Shown: positions 11,143 through 20,339, numbered from the stretch's first letter. The stretch: DNA of 24,579 bases from Hypsibius dujardini (GCA_001579985.1 LRSR01012121.1:1-24579), one strand, 5' to 3'. Notes: generated by a model not told the origin, from the letters alone. Made by a program: numbers and translations.

Positions 11143-11256
11143 GTACTATCAGATCAATTTTTACGTTTACAATTGTACAATTCACAAATTTGCAATTTTA
11201 CAATTTATCCATTTTATATATATTGTACAGTGGTACTACAGTGGTACTTCGTAGAG

Positions 11257-11476
11257 TACTGTAGAAACCCGATAACTTCAGGGGAAAGCGCTCGGTTAAA
11301 CAGAACACACGTAAAGAAAGGCCTGGGCTTGATTGCTTCGAATGTCGGGACATAAGACTACAGCCTGTTTATTAATAGGTAAAAGAGCCGGATGCTATTT
11401 TCTGTACCGGCCGGTGAAAATAATCGGGCGCTCTGTTTAATCGAGCGCGTTCCCCTAAAATCCGGTTTTTACAGTA
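11257..11476. mobile_element. TA-flanked MITE with ~48-bp terminal inverted repeats
   Basis: The left end reads CTGTAGAAACCCGATAAC and continues with AGGGGAA, GCGCTCG and TTAAACAGA to about 11308. The right end, read on the opposite strand from 11474 to about 11425, begins CTGTAAAAACCGGAT and continues AGGGGAACGCGCTCGATTAA. TA dinucleotides flank both ends (11257-11258 and 11475-11476). The 220-bp size, the lack of coding sequence and the TA flanks fit a non-autonomous Tc1/mariner or pogo-type element. Confidence 0.65.
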
Positions 11477-12184
11477 TGTAAAGTACTAGTACTAGTATTA
11501 ATTTTTACATTGTCAGTGGTGTGATTCACTTATATTTGAAGGACTAAATTTGCAGAATTTTTTAAAATTTTTTGTTTTGATCATCCAAAAAGGGGGATAT
11601 CCGAATCCCTTTAAGTTTGATAGACTGAATTGATGTTAGAGGAGCTTAGCAGTCGCCATTCTGTCTGAATGTAATTCCAGAGATAGAGCCAACCAAATGT
11701 CCTCTCTGATGGTCGAGCTCCACAACACATTCCCCTTCTTCTGTCGATGCAGACTCATATGGCAAATCAATTCATGCTTAAAAAATATGATGTTTACACC
11801 CCCTGCCTCATATATTTTGTATGTCCCGATTAAGTCTCATGAATGCCAAAAATTGAACATGTTTCTCGGTTAGCAAAAACAATGGGGCGAGATAAACAAT
11901 TAGGTCTTCCGCGATTTATCATGACTCACGTTTAACTGATGTGAAATAAGTGAGGAATTAGCGCTGTTTTTCCTGCAGACTCGGAACAAGACCGGTCCCT
12001 GGTAGCAGAGACTGAAAAAAAGTATGCGCGGAAGTGGGTAGCCATCGCCTCAAGTCAGGAAGAAAGAATACCCAGGGTATACGAACCTCTCAAGAAGCAG
12101 CTTTTTATGCAGCAGCGTTTCTGCTGTTTTCTTTGCATTTTTCATTTTCTTTTTTTTCTTTTTTTCCTCTCAATTTTTGCTATC

Positions 12185-12751
12185 ATGTCTGGATCGCTTA
12201 GCTTGGTCCTTTTATGCTGCCTCCTCGGCGGCCAGGCGTGGGCCGACCCGACCGGCGTGTGCGATGGAGTGGCCGAGTCGACCGGCTGCGGCTGCTGGAA
12301 GGGCTTTTGCTACAAGAACCTCCTGGTGCCCGCGAAGAAGGACGACCCGTGGTGCTACACCCAACGGTTGGGCGTGTCCGCGCCGCAAAAGGACTGGCAG
12401 TCGTGCAGCCTGAATGACCACACGCAGTGCAACATCCAGATGACGTGCGGAGACAGCAAACGCTACCACGGCAACGACTTCCTCATCCCGGAGGATCCGT
12501 TCAGCTGCGACGGCAGCTGGGAACGCGGCTGTGGCTGCTCTAAGGGCTGGTGCTACAACTACATCGCCATCCCGGCCAAGCAGGGCGACGAGTGGTGCTA
12601 CACGCAGCGCCTCGGCACGGGGGAGAACAAGGCGGACTGGCAGTCGTGTATTGTCCATTCCACCTGTGACCGGAGGATGACGTGCGGCGAGACCAGGCGC
12701 TTTACCGGGGACGACAACACCGCTAAACGAGTACTCAGCATTTTTGGTTAA
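12185..12751 (+). CDS. Secreted protein with two eight-cysteine modules (paralogue 2, intronless)
   Basis: The product is 188 aa in one uninterrupted frame. The signal peptide is MSGSLSLVLLCCLLGGQAWA, with cleavage likely at Ala20/Asp21. Module 1 spans Cys26-Cys88 and module 2 Cys108-Cys167. Their cysteine spacings match paralogue 1, except one extra residue after the first Cys of module 1 and two missing before the seventh Cys of module 2. GCGC, KGxCY, PAK, WCYTQRLG, DWQSC, MTCG and RR/KR motifs are shared. An in-frame ATG at 12107 would add 26 residues. I prefer 12185 because TCATGTCTGGAT is conserved at the start of both paralogues. There is no intron at WCYTQ, unlike paralogue 1. Codons are strongly G/C-ending. 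It is probably extracellular; function is not recognised. Confidence 0.9.
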   Translation: MSGSLSLVLLCCLLGGQAWADPTGVCDGVAESTGCGCWKGFCYKNLLVPAKKDDPWCYTQRLGVSAPQKDWQSCSLNDHTQCNIQMTCGDSKRYHGNDFLIPEDPFSCDGSWERGCGCSKGWCYNYIAIPAKQGDEWCYTQRLGTGENKADWQSCIVHSTCDRRMTCGETRRFTGDDNTAKRVLSIFG

Positions 12752-12901
12752 TCAATTTGCCAGTGTAATATACGGTGACGTGTTTTGGGGAGTATAGTGC
12801 GATCTGTTCGATTTGCTATTGATGCCACGCAACAAACTATCTTGTTTGGGGCCATATTTACTTGACAGGCTTGCGAAAGCCATCGACTTGGAAATAGTTT
12901 C

Positions 12902-12907
12902 AATAAA
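12902..12907 (+). terminator. Polyadenylation signal AATAAA for cysteine-rich gene 2
   Basis: A canonical AATAAA lies about 150 nt after the stop codon of the intronless paralogue, on its strand. This is a normal 3' UTR distance. Confidence 0.6.
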
Positions 12908-13458
12908 AAAGTCTCCATGTGCCGAAAATATCAATCAATATCCCGCGTGCAAAAAATGACAGTAATTAACTTAATTAAAATTAATTCAAACACTGTATGG
13001 TTCTCAAAACCGACGAAACGTTACTACAGTACGTTACAATTTGTCGGTCTCTCTTTTTGTCTATACCAAAATGAAAACCTAATTGCATCCACAAAATTGG
13101 ATGCAAAAATCGCTACAATTATTGACTGAGCCGCACTTGGTTGACCAATGGTCCGTCTTCCCCAAGTGCTTCCTCCTTGATCACAAAATGGTTTGGTATC
13201 ATTTGGCATGACCAACCTCACTGTACTCGTCTTTTATCAACACTGCAAGTATTTTTAAACTCTGTACTTAACAAAAATATTGAAATCGACAAGATTTTCC
13301 ATTTCCAGACTTTTCAAACTTAGAAAAGTAGTTTACCCTGAAAAACTTTCAAGTCCCAATAAAATTGGTATTATAAATGGTACTCCGTTTGGTCACCTTT
13401 TTACTTCATGAACTAAAAAGAGTTGCAAGCTGCCTTTTTACGCAATAAGAAACGGTAT

Positions 13459-13546
13459 TTAACCCTCTGAGTCAGCTTACACTGGCTTAATTCTTCCTTA
13501 AAACTCCATTTTCTCATCAAGCATTTGCACTTTTTTGATACGGATT
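13459..13546. repeat. Dispersed direct repeat, copy 1
   Basis: This begins TTAACCCTCTGAGT and runs through CAGCTTACACTGGCTTAATT to GCATTTGCAC and GATACGG. It matches 13659-13746 at most positions. Both copies share orientation. Confidence 0.7.
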
Positions 13547-13658
13547 TCTTCATTATCGATCACGTGCGAAATAACGAGTGACTGAGGAAGAGCATTTGGA
13601 AATTGGTTTTAGTTTTTTTATAACTTACGTTTTTTTCAATTTGATCTTCTGATGTTAT

Positions 13659-13746
13659 TAACCCTCTGAGTGCCGGTCAGCTTACACTGACTTAATTCTT
13701 CCTTCAAACTCCAATTCCTCATCGAGCATTTGCACTTTTTGATACG
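13659..13746. repeat. Dispersed direct repeat, copy 2
   Basis: This is the second copy of the unit at 13459, with a GCCG insertion after CTCTGAGT and a few substitutions. About 110 nt of unrelated sequence separate the copies. Confidence 0.7.
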
Positions 13747-14527
13747 GTTTTTTGTTTTGATCCTCTAACAGAACCGTAAAATATAAAGTAAAAACAACTT
13801 TTGAAAAAAAACTTTCGGAAGTGGTAAGAACTCATTAAGCCAAACTTGGCTTAAACTTAAATGGTATGTACACTAAGTTGCGGTACGTGCTGAAAAAAAA
13901 ATTCCGGCCTTCGAAATTAAAAATGGTCCTAGCCAACGACCATACCAATGAAATCCAGTTGAAAATGAAATAAACAAGCAATCGAGAGCGGAATGAAAAA
14001 ATTGAACTCACTAAGAAGATGTTTTGATTCCCTATTGGCAAAATGTCTGCTATTGTCAGGTTGTTGTGTGAAGGCGCAACAGCGCCGTCTGGCGGTACGG
14101 CACTAACCGAGCAGGAAAGTGCCAAATGAACCCTTGTCAGGGTAACCATTCAAGTTAGGTACTTTCCCTATTTAAGCCAACTTTGGCTGACCCAGCACTA
14201 CCCGTATACCTAAAACACCGGCTACCAGAAGGTCAAGAAGGTAAATGCAACCGTTATTAATTGTGACCGTATTTCGGATAGTGTTTTTTGGGAGGGGCAG
14301 TGACTTTTTATACAATTCGGGAGAGAATATTACCCGAAACGTGGGACTTTTAAATAATAAATCCAAAAAGGGGCAAGATTCAAAAAGCTCAAATCCGAGG
14401 AGTTCTGCAATAGGGGGCCTCGATATTAGAAGGGTTTTAAGAAAGGTTAATTTTTCAAAAAGGTTGATTAAGAACATGCAACAAAAGCCCACCCGCATAA
14501 AGTCGGTTGATTAGCTGACTGACGTTA

Positions 14528-15112
14528 TTATTTGCGGAATTTCGATGTTTGATCATTACAATGAGGTACTGCAGTGGATTTGTTGATTTTTCCTAAAAAT
14601 TCGCTCGCGCTTCGCGCTTGCTCACTGTAAACGTTGAAGCAGATTTTGGAGGCAAATTCAGACTCGTTATGGGGATCATGGCCAAACAAGGCCGTTCTGA
14701 GATCAAATGAAGCACGTTTTTGTTGCACATGGCTGGCCGACGACCGACCGCTTGACCGATTAATCGACGGGTAGGCAGGCACACAGGGTAGACAAGACAG
14801 GCCGGCAAGCACACAGGTCAGATAGACAGACAGACAGACAGACAGACGGACGAACTGACCGACGTAGGGACTTTGGACCATTTGAGTGGTTAAGCGTTTG
14901 AAAAATGTATGTTCAAACATTTTCAACCGTAAATATTTTGTGGCTGAAACGTTACAGTGTCGATCTACTTCGGCAACATTCTTTTTGCACACTCGGAGGC
15001 CATACCGTAGAAGCTCATCCGTATCATCATGATGAGTATTTGCCGACCTCCAGGCAAACTTAATTTTTTTTCTCCCGTTCCAAACAACTGCCGCTAAATT
15101 TGGTCTTGACAT
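14528..15112 (-). CDS. Doubtful hypothetical ORF downstream of AMFR
   Basis: An open frame of 194 codons starts MSRPNLAAVVWNGRKK and runs straight through the CAGA array at 14768-14868, which supplies a low-complexity SVCLSVYL stretch. The first ~95 residues look protein-like (charged, with Cys and His), but I recognise no domain. Reading through a microsatellite argues against a real gene, unless the array is intronic and only the first part is coding. Confidence 0.2.
   Translation of the reverse strand: MSRPNLAAVVWNGRKKIKFAWRSANTHHDDTDELLRYGLRVCKKNVAEVDRHCNVSATKYLRLKMFEHTFFKRLTTQMVQSPYVGQFVRLSVCLSVYLTCVLAGLSCLPCVPAYPSINRSSGRSSASHVQQKRASFDLRTALFGHDPHNESEFASKICFNVYSEQARSASEFLGKINKSTAVPHCNDQTSKFRK
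14768..14868. repeat. Degenerate GGCA/(CAGA)n array
   Basis: GACCGACC, GTAGGCAGGC and ACAGGTCAGA variants lead into clean CAGACAGACAGA (14824-14848) and end in GACGGACG. It mixes the CAGA and CCGT-type units seen separately elsewhere. Confidence 0.75.
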
Positions 15113-15521
15113 GTAGAAAAATGTATTTCTTTACTCTTGCTTGCCGTCGCATTAACGGAACGAAAACTGACAAATAAATCTCTAAAGGGTCGTACTGTGA
15201 CGAAATGTATATTGGGAGAAAGTGATATTGTGATGAAAAAGACTGTGACTAGCATGGACTGATGTGTAGTATGACTAGTGAGAAGTATGACAAATTGTGA
15301 TACTATATATAATATGTAGACCAGTATTTAGACGCCTAGCGACTACATGTATACGATTTAAATAAAACTGAAAATTATGTGCAGGTAGTCTTATCCAAAC
15401 AGATTACGCCTCCAGGAGCAGAAGAGATGTTCGTGGGCGCAATAACAGTTTCACTCAAAATTTTGCCCGCTTTTTTCCGTTTCCAACGGCAAAACTGAAG
15501 ATAATGTGTACCGACGCACCG
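15113..15521. other. Region 3' of AMFR; no gene seen
   Basis: This is the probable AMFR 3' UTR and flank. A loose TGTGAC/TGTGAT/AGTATGA repetition occurs at 15195-15310. I could not fix a polyadenylation signal on the minus strand. Confidence 0.4.
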
Positions 15522-18500
15522 TTAACCGGGTGACAGCTCATTTTCCTGCAATCGTGACGGCTGAACAGTTGAGGATAACTTCTGAGCCTTCTCTTTGGCC
15601 AAACGAGCGATAAAGTTTTTCCGAGCTTCTCGGAGCATTGCCTCCTGCAAATAACATACAAAAGTCAAAATATCACGAAGCGGAAAAAGTCACAAAAAAT
15701 ACAGGCAAAAATACCCAAAAATAATTTGTTCAATGGAGTACTACGTACGTACCTTGCGTTGGGCTTGAAGGGCTCGGCAACCTTCCGCTGAATCGGGCAC
15801 GACCGCAGGAGCGCTCACAGAATTCAGTCTTTCAGTTTCGGGTCCTGTATTTGTAATGCCCATGCTTACGAACTGCAGAACAGGATGAAAAAACGAACAC
15901 ATACATAAGACATTTCCTGATACGAGTAATATGTCTGTCTGTCTGTCTGTCTATCCAAGTACCGGTGGAGTCGCATCGAGGCTCCCCGCGAGGATATTAT
16001 CGATGGTCGTTTCGGCCGAACCGGTTTCCAGGAGATCCTGAATGATGTCATGCTGAGGGACGTTCGGAAACACCTGCCGCACCTGTTCGGCCATCATTTC
16101 AATGTCACTCGTCTCCAGGTACTCGTACAATGGGTGTGAAACTACAACAGCCAGTAATCATAATTGTTGATTTTCCGTTTGATCCATCCCCTTGGGTGCA
16201 TTCGATCGTACCGCGGCTTGGGTTTATCCGGGTACTCGCATGGCAGACATACCCGTGACTGAGACGTTTGGCAACCAGCGATTCAATCGCGACCCCTCGA
16301 AGGTGAAGAAACGTGCGCCTTCGTCACTGATTAGTCGGTTCGCATTCTGCCGCTGGTCGCGGAGATCAAACGTGTCACTGAGACTGACACGACAGATTGG
16401 ACAGGAGATATCTTGCTCCAGCCACGACAGCAAACACGACCTATGGGAAGAAACATGGACTTTAGTCAGATAGATAAGCAAATAGGCAGCCAGAGAGACA
16501 TACAGACAAACAGACAGATCGTTACACAAGTAGGCAGGCAGGCAAACAACTAGTGAGTCCGACAGACAAACAGACCAACAGGGAGACAGACAAATAGACA
16601 AATAGAATGACAGACAGACCGACACACAAGGAGATATGAAAGAGCATAGATCAATGAGCAGACGGACAGGACAAACAGGCCCAAAAGTAGACAGACCAAG
16701 GGACTGGCAGACATCAAGACAGGCAGACATTTCACTAAATAATGAATTATTTACTCATGAAAAAGATGGCCGCAGTGCAATTTCCGGGCCTGCTCCAACG
16801 TGTCCCAACAGATGGAGCAAGGTCCATCGTGTTTTTCAATTTCCTCCGGCATAGCTCGTGGAAAGGCTGCCTGCAGCCGCTTTTGGATAGCGGTGAAGTT
16901 ACGATGCTTCCGAAATCTGGAAGACGGAGAACTTATCTCACATCACACACTGAGCGGTGCTCTGTCGCAGAATGTTAGCGGACACAAAAGTCAACTCACT
17001 TGTTGTTAAGCTCCTGTGATAGGAAACGTATCTGGGCGACGATGACGATACTGCAGGCGCTCACGTTGAAGACCTGAAGTATCATGTGGACGTGATGGCA
17101 CAGATCCAATACAAGGTTTCCTGAAAGGAAAATCCAAACAATCAGGTGAAACAAAAACAAGCAATCAAGCACCAAAACACGTGGGCACTAATGTAGACAG
17201 ACTACCAGTCAGACGCTTAGACAGAGTCAGAAAACAGAAAGAAGGACGGACGGACGGCCGGGCAGACAAACAGGCAGGCAGGCATACAGTCAGGCATACC
17301 GGCAGACAGATAAACAAATAAGCAGACCAGTATACCGAAAGATAGACATACATCTTAGCCAAGACGAAGGTCGAAAATTTACCCACCTGCATCACAAAGC
17401 AAGTTCAGATAATAGTGCAGACCCGTCTGCTGTTCCCATTTGGCAGCCGATCTGCCTTGGCGAAGGTGATGGAAACCGTAGCGCAGCAGAATATGACAAG
17501 TGGGAAAGAAGACGAGGAGCCCCTCGGCTGCCACGAAGAGGCCGGTGTGCAAAAAACCCATTGACAGGAGAAAACCACTACATCCCAGAATAGAGACGGA
17601 TGCCGCAATGATTCCGCCCAGCAGGGTGATGAGACGTGTATGTGCAGTATTTACAGACACCGGAGAAAACGTCATATATTCACATCTGAAATGACACCCG
17701 AAGACTAGCTGATAAATCCAGCTATAATGCGCTGAAAGAAGGGCGAACAGAGAGGACACAGGTCGGTAAACAAGCATGCCGAGAAATTGACAGACATATC
17801 GATAAAATGAATAGCCATAGATAGATAGACAGACACACAGACAGACGGAAGCAGAAACGGACTGGCAGATAAATAGACAGGCAGGCAATCATGCAGGCGG
17901 GCAGACAGGCAGATAGACAGACAAGTAAATTCAGCCAATTTACCTATCTCTAGACAAAACAATTAAAAAGTGGATGTATCCCAAAATGACGAACCAGTCC
18001 AACTGAAAAGAAAAAGGTGGTCAATTACAACATACGTTAAATTAACATTCAATGTGACCACGAAGCCTACTAACCCATATTATCATCTCTTCGACAGATT
18101 CGACGTTAACCACCCCAAAAACGAAGATGAATTTGTAAAATGCGTAGTTCCATAACCGCTCCCGGATGTGTTGTCGCTCTGACATCCGGAGCCGGCCAAA
18201 AATTCTCTTGACTGCCAAGTGCGCGAGGATGCACAGCAGAAATGTCGCTGGTAGTACCACTGTCTGAAGAATGAACAAACAATAATGTAAAAACAGACAA
18301 TTGACACCCATAAATCAATTCAGACAGAAAATCGCCCATCAAGCAATCAATGACGTTAAATTTTTCGCTCAAAAATTCAAAAAATATAATTGCAGTTGAA
18401 TTGTACAGGGTACCTCTTTATTTTAGAAAAGAAACACTTTTAAATAATGAAAAAACGAACGTCTAAAAACAATTTATACAACTATTTATTCTCTATAAAT

Positions 18501-18917
18501 GCGGAACTGTTCAATAACCAATCAATCAGCTACTCAATAAAAGCGCAGAAAAATGACGGAAGCACATTTACACTTCGGGCATATTACGCAATCAATCAAT
18601 CAATCGTACAAACTGCAACAATGTTTACTCACCCAAAGAACCCACGAATTGGCTCCATTTTTGCCCAGAAAACTCCTCAGCTCGGTCCGATACTCTGCTC
18701 CGAAGCCGTGTGAGTCCGCTACCCGTCGAAAAAAATTATAAATGCCAGAACGCGACGGTTCATGATGGGATGAAATGAGTGTGGAAGGGGAGGAGGGATT
18801 CGAGCTGCTTTCAAAATCACCAAAATACGATCCGTTTTTGAAACTCCATAAGGACGCTTCGCCCGCATCGCATGTATTGGGTAAGGGTGGAGTAAGTGGG
18901 CATCCAAGTGACGCCAT
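15522..18917 (-). CDS. AMFR: AMFR/gp78 orthologue: ER-membrane RING-H2 and CUE ubiquitin ligase
   Basis: gp78 ubiquitinates misfolded ER proteins for degradation with the E2 UBE2G2. Exons on the minus strand: 18917-18633, 18263-18075, 18002-17944, 17685-17387, 17120-17000, 16916-16755, 16440-16253, 16141-15963, 15872-15753, 15644-15522. All phases agree, giving 574 codons plus a stop. Matches to human gp78 (recalled) include LRMSERQHIRERLWN, FYKFIFVFGVVNVESVEE, EYMTFSP, HHVHMIL, the RING-H2 finger at residues 351-388 (C351, C354, C366, H368, H371, C374, C385, C388) with SWLEQDISCPICR, and GSRLNRWLP. A CUE domain lies at about 445-487 (VFP and LL motifs), and a G2BR-like helix at about 527-549 (QRKEAMLREARKNF). 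Hydrophobic membrane segments fall in exons 1-5. An in-frame ATG at 19001 would add a hydrophobic 28-residue N terminus, so the start is uncertain. No VIM-like (p97-binding) end is visible. Confidence 0.93.
15931..15956. repeat. Short (TCTG)n array at the donor of AMFR intron 8
   Basis: GTCTGTCTGTCTGTCTGTC sits six nucleotides inside the splice donor (GT at 15962-15961) of a 90-nt intron. The transcript reads CAGA. Confidence 0.85.
16470..16735. repeat. Degenerate (CAGA)n array filling AMFR intron 6
   Basis: CAGA, GGCA, AATAGA and GACC units occupy nearly the whole 314-nt intron that separates the two halves of the RING finger. The transcript reads UCUG. Confidence 0.8.
17190..17350. repeat. 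Degenerate (CAGA)n/(GGAC)n array in AMFR intron 4
   Basis: CAGACT, AGGACGGACGGACGG and CAGGCAGGCA units precede the donor at 17386. The transcript reads UCUG/CCGU, again mixing both tetranucleotide types. Confidence 0.75.
17812..17930. repeat. Degenerate (CAGA)n array in AMFR intron 3
   Basis: ATAGATAGACAGACACACAG and later GGCAGGCA units end about 12 nt before the donor of intron 3 (GT at 17943-17942). The transcript reads UCUG. Confidence 0.8.
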
Positions 18918-19100
18918 GATTAGTAGATAAGATAACGATATTTCGAATAGAGAAATACGGTAAGGATCAAATAAAACAAAATGATTAAAATATAATTGCA
19001 TTTCTTACTACGGGAACGAAGTCAGGTGACGGTGTGCATTGCGCATAATGCGCCGTGCATAGTGCGCGCGCACATTGTGGTGCAGTGTGCACCCCGTGAA
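18918..19100. other. AMFR upstream region and putative promoter
   Basis: AT-rich leader-like sequence (18918-19010) precedes a stretch of alternating GCGCATAATGCGCCGTGC and TGCGCGCGCA (19038-19073). This CG-rich block could be part of the AMFR promoter. No TATA box or transcription start can be assigned. Confidence 0.4.
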
Positions 19101-19104
19101 TAGT

Positions 19105-19890
19105 CTCAAAAAATCGGACTTTTGGAAACAGGTTGCGCGAAAAACCCGCTTTTTTGCAGACCAAATTTTCGAGTATAGCAAGTGGCATGTGGCAAAACAT
19201 ATGTACTCGCTCTTATACCCATGGTGCGGCCATCGTTCCGACCGGTGTTTGTCAATCTAAATCTGTATGACCGTCCGTCCATCCGTGTGCCGCTCTGTGT
19301 TTGTGCACTCCTCGTTCAACCGTTCACATATTCGTGCAACTTCCGTGCTTCCATCCATCAGTTGGTAATTTCCGGTCCGTGTCAGCTAATCCCTTCGTCA
19401 GGTCGTCCTTCCTCTCGTCCATCCGTTCCTTCGCTTGTCCGTCCGTCCATCCGTCCATCCCTCGGTACATCTGCCTTTGGGATCGAATGTTCGTCCGTCG
19501 GTTCGTCCATCTGTCCGTTCCTCCGTCCGCCGGTTCGTCTGTCTATTCGTTCATCTGTCGGTCTGTCGGTCTGTCCGTTCGAAGGTTTGTCCTTTGATAG
19601 ACCTTGTATCCGGCCAATCTCTATCCGACAGCTCACTTGTTCGGATGTTACGGCCACATCATTTGTCTGCCCGCCCATTAAGGGATCTCAGGCCAGGCGC
19701 ACCCTGTATACTCTTATTCATTGTATACTCTTAATCTCTCCGCGTATGCAACACGCAACCGTAAACTATTGCGGAGTGGCGTTTCGTCTGAACATACTTT
19801 TGCCATATGCCGCTTGCCAAACCGAAAATTTCAGTCTCCAGAAAACCGGGTTTTTTGGCGACCAGCCTCCAAAAAACCCCATTTATTTAG
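19105..19890. mobile_element. Fold-back element with (CCGT)n core
   Basis: The left arm (19105-19235) contains CGCGAAAAACCCGCTTTTTT, AATTTTCGAGT, GCAAGTGGCATGTGGCAAAA and CTCTTATACC. The reverse complement of the right arm (about 19700-19890) contains GCCAAAAAACCCGGTTTTCT, AATTTTCGGTT, GCAAGCGGCATATGGCAAAA and a diverged AAGAGTATAC. The arms bracket a one-directional CCGT array. The architecture is the same as at 9643-10082, although the arm sequences differ. No coding capacity for mobility is seen. Confidence 0.6.
19260..19605. repeat. Degenerate (CCGT)n array, ~345 nt
   Basis: GTCCGTCCATCCGT, GTTCGTCC and TCTGTCGGTC units run in one direction. All three frames stay open for long stretches, giving SVRPSVHPS-type translations that are artefacts. 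Confidence 0.85.
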
Positions 19891-20339
19891 TAAATATCCC
19901 CGAAAAACGATTCGTCCAGAAAAATGGTTACACACGGTGTTTCACCACTTAGGCTGGTGAGAGACCATCCCCGTCGGACGGTGTGGGTCATTTTTTGATC
20001 CATCATTGCGGCATTGATAAAAGAAGTAATGTTTGACGTAATTATCACGAGCCCATCAACTCCGGTTCGGAGCGCGAAATACTGAACAGCGGCCATCATA
20101 ATTGCGCACAGCACAGCTGTATCATCTGCGCCTGTTCGGATTGGATTACTATAACACTGAACGAATACCTGGATCTCTGAGATGAGGGAGACACACCCCC
20201 GCAGCTGGAAATGATTTGGTTTCCGAAGCGGTAGAATACAGGTGGAAAGGATGGATGGATATTTTGACGACTTATTCCCCCTTATAGTTTTTGCTCGGTC
20301 GTTGTAGTACATATATTCCCGGTACTGGTAGAGTATCAT
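19887..20339 (-). pseudogene. Possible RNase H-like relic lacking catalytic acids
   Basis: This 150-codon open frame contains TAVLCAIMMAAVQYF, then GLVIITSNITSFINAAM, then VRRGW. The pattern recalls the RNase H1 fold: an A-E-L-x-A-x-x-A-L helix, then the L-V-I-x-T-D-S strand with v-N-A, then W-x-x-x-GW. If the alignment is right, the conserved Glu is Val here and the TDS aspartate is Ser (TSN), so the protein would be inactive. The end of the frame reads into the fold-back repeat arm. No good upstream exon with the first catalytic Asp is visible. The assignment is weak; it may be a TE remnant or chance. Confidence 0.25.

Larger units (their letters stand above)
9277..12184. other. Interval between the two cysteine-rich paralogues
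   Basis: About 2.9 kb separate the paralogues. They contain a G-rich run (9448-9472), a fold-back element (9643-10082), a signal-peptide plus protease-like relic (10433-10691), a doubtful exon (10969-11142) and a MITE (11257-11476). Sequence from 11480 to 12100 shows no gene I can support. Confidence 0.6.
12752..14527. other. Non-coding interval with dispersed repeats and palindromes
   Basis: After the 3' UTR of cysteine-rich gene 2, no gene is recognised. There is a small hairpin TTGCATCCA/TGGATGCAA (13083-13106), a direct repeat pair (13459-13545 and 13659-13746) and two palindromes (TTAAGCCAAACTTGGCTTAA near 13833-13852 and AAGCCAACTTTGGCT near 14174-14188). ORFs of about 90-108 codons on both strands between 13835 and 14514 overlap each other and match nothing I know. 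Confidence 0.5.

Noticed and set aside
12107-12184. N-terminal extension of cysteine-rich gene 2 from ATG 12107
   Set aside because: The added residues come from a pyrimidine-rich tract, and paralogue 1 starts at the equivalent of 12185.
14172-14514. Overlapping 89- and 108-codon frames on opposite strands
   Set aside because: No recognised motif, no splice context, AT-rich and mutually overlapping; likely chance.
19182-19952. 256-codon frame with SVRPSVHPS repeats
   Set aside because: The length comes from the degenerate CCGT array and the flanking fold-back arms; no protein family and several frames open at once.
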